DNA of 64,000 nt from Kitasatospora sp. MAP12-44 (GCF_029892095.1 NZ_JARZAE010000004.1:186001-250000); one strand, 5' to 3'. Numbered from the stretch's first letter, positions 8,081 to 16,586 are shown. Numbers and translations: made by a program. The notes: a model not told the origin generated them from the letters alone.

Positions 8081-8880
8081 CGGCGGGCCACGATCAGATC
8101 GAAGTGCTCCACGGTCTCGAACCCGTCACCCGGGTTCAGCTCCAGCAGCCGGCGGGTCAGCTCCGCCCGGAACTCCCCCATTCGCTCGCCGAGTTGAACC
8201 GGCGAGGCATAGGAGGTGGAGAGCTGCTGCCCCACCACCTCGTCCACCGACAGCAGCCGGGTGGCGGTGAACCGGCTCGTCTCCAGCCTACGGAACGCGG
8301 AGTCGAGCAGGACCTCCTCGTGGCCGCGCTTCGGGTGGCTGTACGTGCCGCGTCCGGCCCGCCGCTGCGGCCCGAGGAACTCGGTGACCACCTCTCGGGT
8401 GACGTCGAGCCAGGCGCCTTCCACCGCACCGGACTTGGAGAAGATGCTGGCGGAACCGGAGACCAGTGCCACGCCGCCCTGCGGCTCGATCATCTCGTCC
8501 AGCGTCTTCAGCACAAGCTCGCGGTCCATCCAGTGGAACGAGGCCCCCATCGTGCACAGCCTCAGCTCGGGCAACCCCGCCGAGCGCACTGTCTCACCCC
8601 GGCCCAGGATCCAGCGCACGGTGCCGTATTCCCCGTCGGCCTGCGTGCGGACGCCCTCGGCGATCATGTCCGGATCGGGGTCCACGGCCCACACGGTGCA
8701 GCCGGTCCGCGACAGCGGCAGTCCGAGCTGGCCACTGCCGCAGCCGAGGTCCAGGACGTCGGTGCCGGCGCCGAGTCCGAAGGGGGCGGTGAGACCGTCG
8801 AGGAGGTCGGCAGGGTACGGCGAGCGGTAGCGCGCGTAGTAGTGCGCGGTGCCGGAGAACAGCTCACGGTCGTGCGTCAT
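8077..8880 (-). CDS. Class I SAM-dependent methyltransferase (copy 1)
   Basis: Protein of about 267 residues. Motif I is VLDLGCGSGQLGLPL, the acidic post-I residue is in VWAVDPDPDM, and GASFHWMDRE lies in the central region. The same FHWMDR signature, the RRAGxGT block and the overall layout recur in the protein at 35864-36787, so the two are paralogues. They are O- or N-methyltransferases of unknown target. The ATG at 8880 follows GGAG seven bases upstream; a GTG at 8883 is also possible. The gene overlaps the HAD-like gene by about 17 bases and the phosphoketolase-like gene by four. Confidence 0.85.
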   Translation of the reverse strand: MTHDRELFSGTAHYYARYRSPYPADLLDGLTAPFGLGAGTDVLDLGCGSGQLGLPLSRTGCTVWAVDPDPDMIAEGVRTQADGEYGTVRWILGRGETVRSAGLPELRLCTMGASFHWMDRELVLKTLDEMIEPQGGVALVSGSASIFSKSGAVEGAWLDVTREVVTEFLGPQRRAGRGTYSHPKRGHEEVLLDSAFRRLETSRFTATRLLSVDEVVGQQLSTSYASPVQLGERMGEFRAELTRRLLELNPGDGFETVEHFDLIVARR

Positions 8881-9925
8881 CACGGGGCTCCATGATCCTT
8901 GCGATCTTCGAGGTGCGATCTTCGAGGAAGCGCACCAGATCCGCTGTGCGCTCTGCGACTGTCGAGTCTGCCCTGGCCTCGTGGAGCATGGAAAGCGCGT
9001 GCCGCTGGTCCGCTGCGGACAGCACGTCCAGGGAGAGGCCCTTCTCCTCGAGCAGTCGGTGCAGACTCGCGGGGACCGTGTACGGCGAGCGCTCCCTGCC
9101 CTGCAGCAGCCACAGCATGCCGGGCAGTTCCTCCTGATGGCCGACCACTGCGGGCAGGCTGGAGCGGCGCTTCACGACGACCGCGGTCCCGGCCCCGGCG
9201 CCCGAGGAGTATTTCACCCGTGCGCGGGTCACCCGGACCACCATCGGCTCAAGGTGGGGTGCGACGACGATGTCCCGACCGGCCCAGTCCTCGTGGTCGC
9301 CGGCCACCACCGCGAGGGCCTGCGCCGGCGCCGGGCCGGCCGCCTGGAGATCCGCCGTGAGCGACGCCAGGCCGGCGGCCACCAACCGGGACTGCAGTCC
9401 GGCCGCCGCCGGGGCCCGCCGGTCGGCCTGCTCGTGGTCGCCGACCACCAGCGCCAGCCGCGGGTCGATCCGCTCGGTCTCGATCAGTCGGGTCCAGAAC
9501 CGCGGATCCTCCTTGACCAGACCGCAGTCGCGCGACTCCACGACACCGCTGAGATGCCGCCCGAGCTCCTCGGGCAGCTCCGGCGTCCCGGGACCCGCGT
9601 TGCTGGCAACGATGACCCGCCAGCCGAGTTCGCAGGCGGTGCGCAGCAGTTCCTCCGCACCGGGCAGCACGAGGGCCTCCCCCGGATCCTCGGCCAGCAC
9701 CGCCGCCACCAGGCTCCGGGTGTCCGGCGCGAGGTCGAGCGCGCGCAGGCAGGCGTCCGGGTCTGCCGCTGTCAGGACGGCCGCCCGCAGGCGGCTCTCC
9801 TGGTCGGCGGTCAGCTCCCGGGCCTGGCGGACGGCTTGGACCACCCGGGTCGTCAACCCGGGCCGCGTCCGGGTGATCAGTGTTCCGCCCGCGTCGATCA
9901 GGAGCACGGGCTGTGGCTCAGCCAT
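8864..9925 (-). CDS. HAD-superfamily protein with C-terminal extension
   Basis: Protein of about 353 residues. The HAD core covers roughly residues 1-200: motif I is LLIDAGGTLI, motif II is IVASNAG, the motif III Lys is in LVKEDPRFW, and motif IV is VVGDHEQAD. The general-acid position two after the nucleophile is Gly, not Asp, as in some HDHD3-like members, so phosphatase activity may be weak or altered. About 150 C-terminal residues after the HAD core belong to no family I recognise. The ATG at 9925 puts motif I at the usual distance from the N terminus; an in-frame GTG at 9949 is an alternative. It overlaps the enolase-type gene by eight bases. Confidence 0.7.
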   Translation of the reverse strand: MAEPQPVLLIDAGGTLITRTRPGLTTRVVQAVRQARELTADQESRLRAAVLTAADPDACLRALDLAPDTRSLVAAVLAEDPGEALVLPGAEELLRTACELGWRVIVASNAGPGTPELPEELGRHLSGVVESRDCGLVKEDPRFWTRLIETERIDPRLALVVGDHEQADRRAPAAAGLQSRLVAAGLASLTADLQAAGPAPAQALAVVAGDHEDWAGRDIVVAPHLEPMVVRVTRARVKYSSGAGAGTAVVVKRRSSLPAVVGHQEELPGMLWLLQGRERSPYTVPASLHRLLEEKGLSLDVLSAADQRHALSMLHEARADSTVAERTADLVRFLEDRTSKIARIMEPRDDARP

Positions 9926-11015
9926 CGAAGAGATCCGTTCGAAGTTCACCGCACCAGCCGGGGGCTGTCGGGATGGCCAGTTGACTCTCCTTCAGGGCGG
10001 GCGGCTCGGCGAAGTGCACACTGCGCCGCGGTTCCAGCAGCAGGTGCAGCTCCACGAGGTCGATCCGCTCACCGGCCGCGGCCAGGTGCAGCGCCGGGAG
10101 GAACCCGCCGCCGTGCGGGGCGCACCGTGCGCCAGCCCGCGCCGCCGCCCGCACCAGCCGCAGCAGATTCACCAGGCCGCCGCAGAACACCGCGTCAGGC
10201 TGCCAGACGTCGACATGCCCCGCCCGCAACTGCGCGGCGTCGGCAGGGGCGTAGCAGTGCTCGCCCGCCGCGTGGGGCACGGCGAACTCGTCCGCCCTCG
10301 CCGTGTCCACCTCGTCCGGGTGGTACGGCTCCTCGACCCAGGCGAGCGCGTCGCCCAGCGGACGGCAGGCGTCGCGAACCCGCTCGGGGGGCCAGGCACC
10401 GTGGAAGTCCACGGCCAGCCGCCCCGGTCCCCGCCGTGCGGCGAACTCCTTCGTCAGCTCGATCAACTCCGCGCCGAGCACGTCCGGATGCCACTTCTGG
10501 ACCGCGAACCCGTCGGCCACCTCGTCCATCACCTGCGGCACCCGGCTCGGCGTCGGGTCCACGCCGAAGCAGGTGGCGTAGGCGGGAACGGCGTGCTCGA
10601 CGGCCTGCGGCCGCAGCAGGGACCAGACCGGGAGCCCGGCACGCTGTCCGAGCAGGTCCCACAGGGCGAGTTCTAGCGCGCCGACGCTGAGTGCGAGCAG
10701 GCCGGTGTGCCCGTGCCGGGTGGCCCGGCGCAGTCGGCGCGCGAAGTCCGCCGCGTCGACCTGGGCCGGCAGGACGGAGAAGGCGGCGGCCAGCAGGCCG
10801 GGGACCCGAGCGGCCACGGCCTGGTCGACCGGCCCCCACCACCCCCAGTGCAGGCCGTCGCTGACTCCGACCAGCCATCCGTGCACGGGATCGCGACGGA
10901 TGTCGGGCCGGACTGCCGGATGGTGCAGAGCCGCCGCGGGCGCCGGCACCGTGAACTCGCGCAGCCGGACCTCCGCGACCCGCACGCTGTGGCCGGTGAC
11001 GGTGCCCGGACTCAT
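9918..11015 (-). CDS. Enolase-superfamily (mandelate racemase/sugar-acid dehydratase-like) enzyme
   Basis: Protein of 365 residues. The C-terminal barrel carries metal ligands in LAVDFHGAW, WVEEPYHPDE and AAGEHCY, and a late His in CAPHGGGF, the pattern of the mandelate racemase subgroup. QKWHPD, after the first barrel strand, may supply a lysine base. The family abstracts a proton alpha to a carboxylate; sugar-acid dehydration, racemisation or epimerisation is therefore expected. The ATG at 11015 overlaps the radical SAM stop (ATGA). With phosphoketolase-like and SMP-30 proteins in the same operon, a sugar acid is a plausible substrate. Confidence 0.8.
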   Translation of the reverse strand: MSPGTVTGHSVRVAEVRLREFTVPAPAAALHHPAVRPDIRRDPVHGWLVGVSDGLHWGWWGPVDQAVAARVPGLLAAAFSVLPAQVDAADFARRLRRATRHGHTGLLALSVGALELALWDLLGQRAGLPVWSLLRPQAVEHAVPAYATCFGVDPTPSRVPQVMDEVADGFAVQKWHPDVLGAELIELTKEFAARRGPGRLAVDFHGAWPPERVRDACRPLGDALAWVEEPYHPDEVDTARADEFAVPHAAGEHCYAPADAAQLRAGHVDVWQPDAVFCGGLVNLLRLVRAAARAGARCAPHGGGFLPALHLAAAGERIDLVELHLLLEPRRSVHFAEPPALKESQLAIPTAPGWCGELRTDLFDG

Positions 11016-12097
11016 ACCCTGGGCCCCGGCACCGGCAGGCCGGCGAACTGCGAGTACCACAGCGGTCGGTAGTTCTCCCAGGACTTGGGGGCCAGCCCGG
11101 TCGGGGCGAACACCGACTCCAGCTCCGAGCGCAGAGCGAGGTAGTAAGCCAGGTCTTCGGCCTCGCGGTGCCGGGCCCGCCGCATGTAATCGTTGTGCGC
11201 CTGGAAGACCTGGATCCTGGGGAACGTGCCGACCCGCGGGGCCAGTTGGGCGATTCCGCGCACGGCGGTGTCGAGGGAGTCGAGCCCGGCGACGTAGGTG
11301 AAGTCGCCGATGATGTCCAGGTCCCGGCAGTCCTCCAGGATCTCGCCGGCCCGCTCCAGCGTGAGTGACGCCTTGGTGTCCTTGAGCAGCAGCGACCTGC
11401 GCTCGAAGCACTCCATCGTCAGGGTCAGGTGGAACGGGCCGCAGGTCTCGCGCAGCCGCTCCAGATCGGCCCGGTCGCGCAGCACCGAGGACAGCAGGTG
11501 CAGCCGGCCGGTGAAGCCGTAGCGGTCGGCCGCGATCCGCAGCGCCGCCATGTGATCGATCGCCATCCCGGGGTGGTGGAAGCAACCGCTGCAGACCGTG
11601 ATGACCTCTGCGTGACCCAGGTCGGGCCAATCGTTGTCCGCCATCAGCCACTCCAGCACCTCGGCCAGCTGGTCGGCCGTGGCCAGGGTCTCGTCTGCGG
11701 CGTCCTCGATCACGTTGGGGCAGAACAGGCATCCCGTGCACTTGGACCGCGAGTGCGTGTTCAGGGTGATCGAGCGGCCGCCGGCCCGCAGGTAGGTCAG
11801 CACGACGTCGTCGTTCTCCAGCGCGACCACGTCGGCGACCGGCTCACCCGCGAGCCGCAGCGCGCCGTCGCTCACCTCGAACGGGGACTGCGCGTTGTCG
11901 AAGGGGAGGATGATCTGCCAGTTCTCGTCCGAGCCGTGCGGCCGCAGCTGCATCCGGGCCCTCGGGTAGCCCTTCAGCGGGCGGGCACCTTCGGAGTTGG
12001 CCGCGATGAGCGCCACGTCCAGGTACGGCACGCCGTGTTGCCGAGCAAGTGCCCGCAGCTGTTCGCCGTTCAGGCCGGTCGTCGTGGTGGTGTTCAC
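11012..12097 (-). CDS. Radical SAM protein with CX2CX2C cluster motif
   Basis: Protein of 361 residues. The only cysteine triad is SKCTGCLFCPN, Cys120, Cys123 and Cys126, spaced CX2CX2C rather than the canonical CX3CX2C. Downstream EVITVCSGCFHHPG and FHLTLTMECFE fit the GGE-like and ribose-binding positions of a partial radical SAM barrel. The enzyme should cleave SAM to a 5'-deoxyadenosyl radical; the reaction is unknown. It starts with GTG (GGAGG six bases upstream) in a GTGA overlap with the GGDEF gene. About 110 residues before the motif form an unrecognised N-terminal region. Confidence 0.72.
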   Translation of the reverse strand: MNTTTTTGLNGEQLRALARQHGVPYLDVALIAANSEGARPLKGYPRARMQLRPHGSDENWQIILPFDNAQSPFEVSDGALRLAGEPVADVVALENDDVVLTYLRAGGRSITLNTHSRSKCTGCLFCPNVIEDAADETLATADQLAEVLEWLMADNDWPDLGHAEVITVCSGCFHHPGMAIDHMAALRIAADRYGFTGRLHLLSSVLRDRADLERLRETCGPFHLTLTMECFERRSLLLKDTKASLTLERAGEILEDCRDLDIIGDFTYVAGLDSLDTAVRGIAQLAPRVGTFPRIQVFQAHNDYMRRARHREAEDLAYYLALRSELESVFAPTGLAPKSWENYRPLWYSQFAGLPVPGPRV

Positions 12098-12765
12098 TGT
12101 CCGCCTCCAATCCGCGCCGGACGCCCGGCCCCTTGCTGGTCCAGCAGGTTGACGAGACCCAGGTCGGTCACGGCCCCGTCCAGGTGTCCGCCGTTGTTTC
12201 GGGCCTCTTCCTTCACGTGGAAGAGGCGTGCGTCGACCATCGACACGATGTGCCGGTAGGCGGTGAAGGCCCCGCTCTGGGTCACGGTGTGGTCTTCGAG
12301 CGTGCCGAGGGCGAAGCTGCACGGCCGCGGGGCCGTGGCCTTGATCAGGCGGCACAGTTCGTGGATCTTGTCGGCGAACCGCTCGTGGCTGAGGCCCGAG
12401 GCCGCGACGATGACCTCGTCTCCGCCGAACGTCCCGCAGACGTGGAACTCGGCGTCGGCGAGTTCGGCCGCCGCCCAGCCGGCGGTCACCTTGCCGACGG
12501 TCTGCATGCACGCGTTGCCGGCCAGGTGCCCGAAACTCGTCGGATCACCGGCCCGCCGCTCGGAGACGTACTCCCGCAGTCCGTCCACGTCGCCGATCGC
12601 GACGTGCAGGCCGTCTCCGGCGAACAGCGGGAGCATTTCGGTCAGGTACTTCTCGAAGGACGGGTACGCGACCAGTGAGGTCAGTGGATCGCAGTACAGG
12701 ATGCCGTCGTCGACCTCCCCCGGGACCTCCCCGAGCCGGAGGTAGCTGTATCGGCGGTCGGTCAC
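12094..12765 (-). CDS. Stand-alone GGDEF-domain protein
   Basis: Protein of 223 residues. CDPLTSLVAYPSFEKYL matches the DxLTxLxNRxxF entry of GGDEF domains, HVAIGDVDGLREYV holds the metal-binding aspartate, FGHLAGNACMQTVG follows, and the signature loop is GTFGGDEVIVAASG (GGDEV at 114-118). No PAS, GAF, transmembrane or EAL region and no RxxD inhibitory site were seen. GGDEF proteins normally make cyclic di-GMP from two GTP. Its place inside a biosynthetic operon, coupled by GTGA overlaps on both sides to two radical SAM genes, suggests nucleotide chemistry or local signalling specific to the pathway. Confidence 0.78.
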   Translation of the reverse strand: MTDRRYSYLRLGEVPGEVDDGILYCDPLTSLVAYPSFEKYLTEMLPLFAGDGLHVAIGDVDGLREYVSERRAGDPTSFGHLAGNACMQTVGKVTAGWAAAELADAEFHVCGTFGGDEVIVAASGLSHERFADKIHELCRLIKATAPRPCSFALGTLEDHTVTQSGAFTAYRHIVSMVDARLFHVKEEARNNGGHLDGAVTDLGLVNLLDQQGAGRPARIGGGQ

Positions 12766-14399
12766 AGCGCCGGCTCCTGAGTTCTGCTGGGGGCGGACGT
12801 GTTCACACGTACGCCGAGGGACTCGAGCGAGCCGAGCAGGTCGGCCGCGGCTTCCACGCGCCGCCGAACGTCGGGGACGTCGACCGGCAGCATGCCCAGC
12901 CGTTCCACGAGCTTCTCGGCCCACAGGTTGGTTTTGGCGGACTCCTTCGGAAGGAGTGGGGTGTGATAGTCGGACTGCCAGAGCAGAAGGACGGCGTCAT
13001 CATTGCGCAGCCGGACTTCGTCCAGCGTCCGCTTGCGCAACTGCTTGGCCGTGACGTGGTCCATGCCGATATGCGTCCACGCCGCGTCGGGGTCCTCGAA
13101 GTCCTCGACCTCGATGCGCAGTCGTTCGGCGTCCTGCCAGACCGGCATCGTCTCGTCGGTCATCGAGAACACCGACAGCATGAAGTGGCCGGTGTACTCA
13201 CCGAGCAGGAACCGGTGGGTGAGTTCGTAGTCCTGCGGGGCCTCGCCCGGGTAACCGACCATGAACGACGTCCGGTACCTGACCGGGCCGCCGGACAGCG
13301 CTTCATGCGCCCGGCGGTTCTGCTCGGCGCGGACCTGCTTGTGCATCAGGTCCAGGGACTTGGGGCTCATCGACTCGAATCCGATGGACAGGGTGGCGCA
13401 GTGCGCCTCGGCCAACCGCTCGACCGTCTCCCGGCCGGTGATGACGTTGGCCCGGGTGTACGCCTCCCAGGTCACGTTCACCGAGGGCAGCAGTTCCATC
13501 AGCCGCCGCATCCTGGTGGGCGGCACGGTGAACGTCGAGTCCATGGCCCGGATGTGGCGCGCCTCGTTGACCTCCCGATAGCGCGCCCAGTCCGAGGCGA
13601 TCTTCTCCGCGGACTTGTAGCGCCATTCCGGAGAGGCGAAGGGGAACGAGCAGAACTTGCAGGAGAACGGGCAGCCCCGCATCGACTCGTAGGGCACCAC
13701 CGGACGATGACCGGTCCCGAAACCCGGCGACGGGTGCTCCTCCAGGTCGATGTACCCGAACCCGGTCAACCGGTACGTGGTCGGGCCGGTGCGGATCACC
13801 AGGTTCGGCACCTGGTCCAGCGGGTCACCCCGGTCGAGGGCGTCCAGCAGCAACGGAATGGCCTGCTCGCCGTCGCCTCGGACGACGAGGTCGACCTCAG
13901 GGTGCGTCCGCAGGATCGAGTCGAACTTCAGGTTGCTGTACTGCCCGCCCAGAACGACGAGTGCGCCCTGGCAGCGTTCCCGGATCCAGGTCAGCGCGCG
14001 GCGCAGGGTGCCCTTGTCGCAGATGAAGGTGGTGGACAGGAAGACGACGGGATGCCGGGCGGCCGGCTCCCCGTCGGCGTCCCAGACGTGTCCGAGATCC
14101 ATCAGCTCGAAACGCCGATCAGCCGCAAGCAGAATGGACTCGAGCGTGTAAGAGGTCAGATGCGGCACGCTGCCGCGTTTGGGGCGCAGCAGCGGCTGCC
14201 ACCGCGAACCGTCCGAGCAGACCAGGTCGGTCAGCCGCAGCTCACCGAGTGGATGCCCGACGTACTCCGGCGCGAGCGGACGGGTCGCGTGCGCATCGAA
14301 CATCGTTCCGTCGTAGTACGTACTGTTCTTGAAATACGGCCCCTCGCCGGAGAGGACCAGGACGGACTTCTGGTTCGGGCCGGGACTGAGCTCGACCAA
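12762..14399 (-). CDS. B12-binding-type radical SAM enzyme
   Basis: Protein of about 545 residues. Residues 110-200 look like the Rossmann cobalamin-binding-type domain of this family (VVFLSTTFI, ALVVLGGQYSN, VDLVVRGDGEQAIPLLLDAL). The radical SAM core begins at RGCPFSCKFCSFPF with Cys243, Cys247 and Cys250 in the canonical CX3CX2C spacing. FESMSPKSLDLMHK and FMVGYPGEAPQDY are typical later barrel motifs. Such enzymes often methylate unactivated carbons, sometimes forming rings or rearranging. The TTG at 14399 was chosen because GGAGG sits six bases upstream; the frame is open further up. Second gene of the operon controlled by operator B. Confidence 0.82.
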   Translation of the reverse strand: MVELSPGPNQKSVLVLSGEGPYFKNSTYYDGTMFDAHATRPLAPEYVGHPLGELRLTDLVCSDGSRWQPLLRPKRGSVPHLTSYTLESILLAADRRFELMDLGHVWDADGEPAARHPVVFLSTTFICDKGTLRRALTWIRERCQGALVVLGGQYSNLKFDSILRTHPEVDLVVRGDGEQAIPLLLDALDRGDPLDQVPNLVIRTGPTTYRLTGFGYIDLEEHPSPGFGTGHRPVVPYESMRGCPFSCKFCSFPFASPEWRYKSAEKIASDWARYREVNEARHIRAMDSTFTVPPTRMRRLMELLPSVNVTWEAYTRANVITGRETVERLAEAHCATLSIGFESMSPKSLDLMHKQVRAEQNRRAHEALSGGPVRYRTSFMVGYPGEAPQDYELTHRFLLGEYTGHFMLSVFSMTDETMPVWQDAERLRIEVEDFEDPDAAWTHIGMDHVTAKQLRKRTLDEVRLRNDDAVLLLWQSDYHTPLLPKESAKTNLWAEKLVERLGMLPVDVPDVRRRVEAAADLLGSLESLGVRVNTSAPSRTQEPAL

Positions 14400-14443
14400 C
14401 AGGCACCTCCGGGTTCGGTTTGCTGGGTAAGCGGTCGGAATGC

Positions 14444-15094
14444 TCAGAACTCGGACGCGGGCACGTCCAGCGCCTGGCTGACGGCCCGTGCGTGCACGGC
14501 GCCCTCCCGGACCAGCCGCGGGGCGGACGAGCAGTCCACCACCGTCAGGCCGCGGCCCAACGGGCAGACGCCACCGTCCACGAGGATCTCCACGGGCATG
14601 GCGGTGCGTTCCACGAACCGCCTGACCTCGACCGGGCTCAGTGCCGGCTGCCGTTCGACGGCGTCCCGACCGTCGCTGCGGCTGACGACCGTCACTGCGG
14701 GCGGATTCCTGGTCCATGCGGCCACCTCCCCCAGCGGCCCGGGATCACGGGTGACCATCGCGGTCCGCGTACCGAGCCAGCCTCGGTCCTGAGCGGACTC
14801 CGGCGTCAACCACGGCAGCAGCAAGGCCAGATCACCAGGCCAGAGCCCTTCAGCCAGGCGCCGGGCCTGGCCGGAGAAGGAGAACCGTGCGGCCACCGCG
14901 GCGTCCGACGCCATGACGAGCGCGAGCGGCTTGGTGGCGGGCCGCCCTTTTCCCTCGAAAAGCATCCGGCACGCTTCGGCATTGGTCGAGTCGGCGCACA
15001 GCATGTACCAGCGTCGCGTGGGCAGGACGACGATCTTGCCCGCGTCCAGGGCCGCGACGGTTTGCAATGCCTCTGCTTCGGCCAGAACCCTCAT
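14444..15094 (-). CDS. YrdC/Sua5-like (threonylcarbamoyl-AMP synthase family) protein
   Basis: Protein of 216 residues. The N-terminal half shows the YrdC pattern: GGKIVVLPTRR-like strand (DAGKIVVLPTRRWY), FEGKGRPATKPLALVMAS replacing the usual KxRPxxxPL, and WPGDLALLLPW near the nucleotide pocket. The later STR-type block reads PVEILVDGG. YrdC proteins make threonylcarbamoyl-AMP from threonine, bicarbonate and ATP for tRNA t6A. A copy at the head of a biosynthetic operon suggests carbamoyl or threonylcarbamoyl activation for the product. First gene of the 11-gene operon; the ATG at 15094 lies 71 bases past operator B. Confidence 0.78.
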   Translation of the reverse strand: MRVLAEAEALQTVAALDAGKIVVLPTRRWYMLCADSTNAEACRMLFEGKGRPATKPLALVMASDAAVAARFSFSGQARRLAEGLWPGDLALLLPWLTPESAQDRGWLGTRTAMVTRDPGPLGEVAAWTRNPPAVTVVSRSDGRDAVERQPALSPVEVRRFVERTAMPVEILVDGGVCPLGRGLTVVDCSSAPRLVREGAVHARAVSQALDVPASEF

Positions 15095-15165
15095 AAGGCG
15101 GGTACCCCCTTCAGCCAGTCGGCATCGTATGCCGACGGTGCTGGTTCCAGCGATCGAATCCGGCT

Positions 15166-15194
15166 GTTCAACCAGGGAACGTATGCAGTTGAAC
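15166..15194. promoter_or_regulatory. StrR-type operator B
   Basis: Palindrome GTTCAACCA-N11-CAGTTGAAC. It lies between the condensation-domain gene stop (15213) and the first gene of the 11-gene operon (start 15094, minus strand). Same arm length and spacing as operators A, C and D. Confidence 0.8.
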
Positions 15195-15212
15195 GTCCCT
15201 CGACGCAGCGGA

Positions 15213-16586
15213 TCACGTTACTTCCCGCCCGCCGGATCGAATACGGCCGCGCAGCTCGTCGACAGTCACGTCACGCGAGGCCGAGGAGACAATGAGCCAC
15301 TCCATCGCGCGCAGCAGCCCTTCCGCTTCATCCGGCGCCATCAAGCCGGTATCGACGCGGACACCCAGCACGAATTCGCCATCGGCCTGATACGCATCGA
15401 TGTAGAGCCCGAGATTCTCTCTGTTCGTCGTCGTGTTCCACGTGAAAACGGTGGGAGTAGGACGGGCTTTTGCGACGGGGGCATCGAGGGACAGGAGATT
15501 CAGCACGACAGCGGTCCCCAGCTTGTCGAAGCCGACGCCGCGGCGCCGCTCGGCAGAACGCCTGACCTTGTCCAACTCCGCCGGCGCGTAACGGGCTTTT
15601 CGCAAGGACCGCAGCGCCGCGGTCGTGGCGGCCCGCATGGTGTCCGCCGCGGTTTCGCCGATCGGGAGATGCAGAATCGCCTCTTGCGTCAGCAGTCCGG
15701 GATAGGAAGTCCAGGCAAGGTCGAACCTGTTGCTGGAGATGAGGAACAACAGAGCGGACTCGGTGTGCGCCCGGCACGCGGTCGACGCGGCCAGCGATCC
15801 GGCAAGAACGCCGGCCCGAGTGACGCCCAACCTGTTCTTCAGCACGTCCAACGCCAGGAGCAGCTCGGCCGACCGCAACTCACCCAGCCAGAACCTCTCG
15901 GCCTCCGGGGGCCGTCGGCCCCGCCACATCGTTGGCGGCGCGCGGTCGTAGACGGCGGTCGCGTGATCGAGCGACTGGCGCTGAACCCGCAGACCCGCCT
16001 CGGACTCCTCGAATCGTCCGAGGTCCAACGGCGACGCCGTGACGGGCTCGGCGATCGTCGCCGTAGGCTGGTCGGCCGCCACCGCCGCGAAGTCGGTGAA
16101 CACGACCCGGGAGCCGTCGGCGTCGGCGATGAGGTGGTTGACCCGCAACGCGATCCGCGCCACCGCATCGCCCTGGACGACGAAGAGCACCCGCACCATC
16201 GTCTCGAAGGTGGTGCCCGCCAGCAGTTGCCTGGGATCCGACGAGAGGGGGTCAGCGCTGTGGTGGACGCAGACCGGCAGCGCGCCGGCAGCGCTGACCC
16301 GCTGGACCACCGTCCCCTCGGCGGTTTCCGACATCGAGGTCCGCAGCGTCGGATGGCGCAGCGCGAGTCGGCGCACCAGATCCCGCGCCTGATCGACCGG
16401 CAGCGGTCTGGCCAGGTCGTGGACGATGAGGACGTCGAAGTCGCCGACCGGGGCTCCCGAGGCCAGAACCGCCTCCCTCATGAACTGTTGGGCCCATGTC
16501 AGTGCGCCTGTTCCCGCTCCGGCCCCTGCGGAGTACGTGCAGGGCGAGCTCTCCTGGGACGTTCCCGTGACCACGGCCTCGGTCAC
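15213..16586 (-). CDS. Stand-alone condensation-domain protein (active-site His kept)
   Basis: Protein of 457 residues resembling a single NRPS condensation domain (about 450). The HHxxxDG motif region is RVNHLIADADG: the first His is Asn150, the second (catalytic) His is His151 and the Asp is Asp155, with Gly changed to Ala. RHPTLRTSM is the usual C2-like entry. Family members join an acyl or aminoacyl carrier-protein thioester to an amine or alcohol. No adenylation or carrier domain is fused, so it may use one of the two free-standing carrier proteins. GTG start in a GTGA overlap with the StrR-like gene, so both are one transcript. It ends just before operator B. Confidence 0.75.
   Translation of the reverse strand: MTEAVVTGTSQESSPCTYSAGAGAGTGALTWAQQFMREAVLASGAPVGDFDVLIVHDLARPLPVDQARDLVRRLALRHPTLRTSMSETAEGTVVQRVSAAGALPVCVHHSADPLSSDPRQLLAGTTFETMVRVLFVVQGDAVARIALRVNHLIADADGSRVVFTDFAAVAADQPTATIAEPVTASPLDLGRFEESEAGLRVQRQSLDHATAVYDRAPPTMWRGRRPPEAERFWLGELRSAELLLALDVLKNRLGVTRAGVLAGSLAASTACRAHTESALLFLISSNRFDLAWTSYPGLLTQEAILHLPIGETAADTMRAATTAALRSLRKARYAPAELDKVRRSAERRRGVGFDKLGTAVVLNLLSLDAPVAKARPTPTVFTWNTTTNRENLGLYIDAYQADGEFVLGVRVDTGLMAPDEAEGLLRAMEWLIVSSASRDVTVDELRGRIRSGGREVT

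Noticed and set aside
12675..14792. Long open frame opposite the B12 radical SAM gene
   Set aside because: No family resemblance and low-complexity residues; an antisense shadow of a GC-rich gene.
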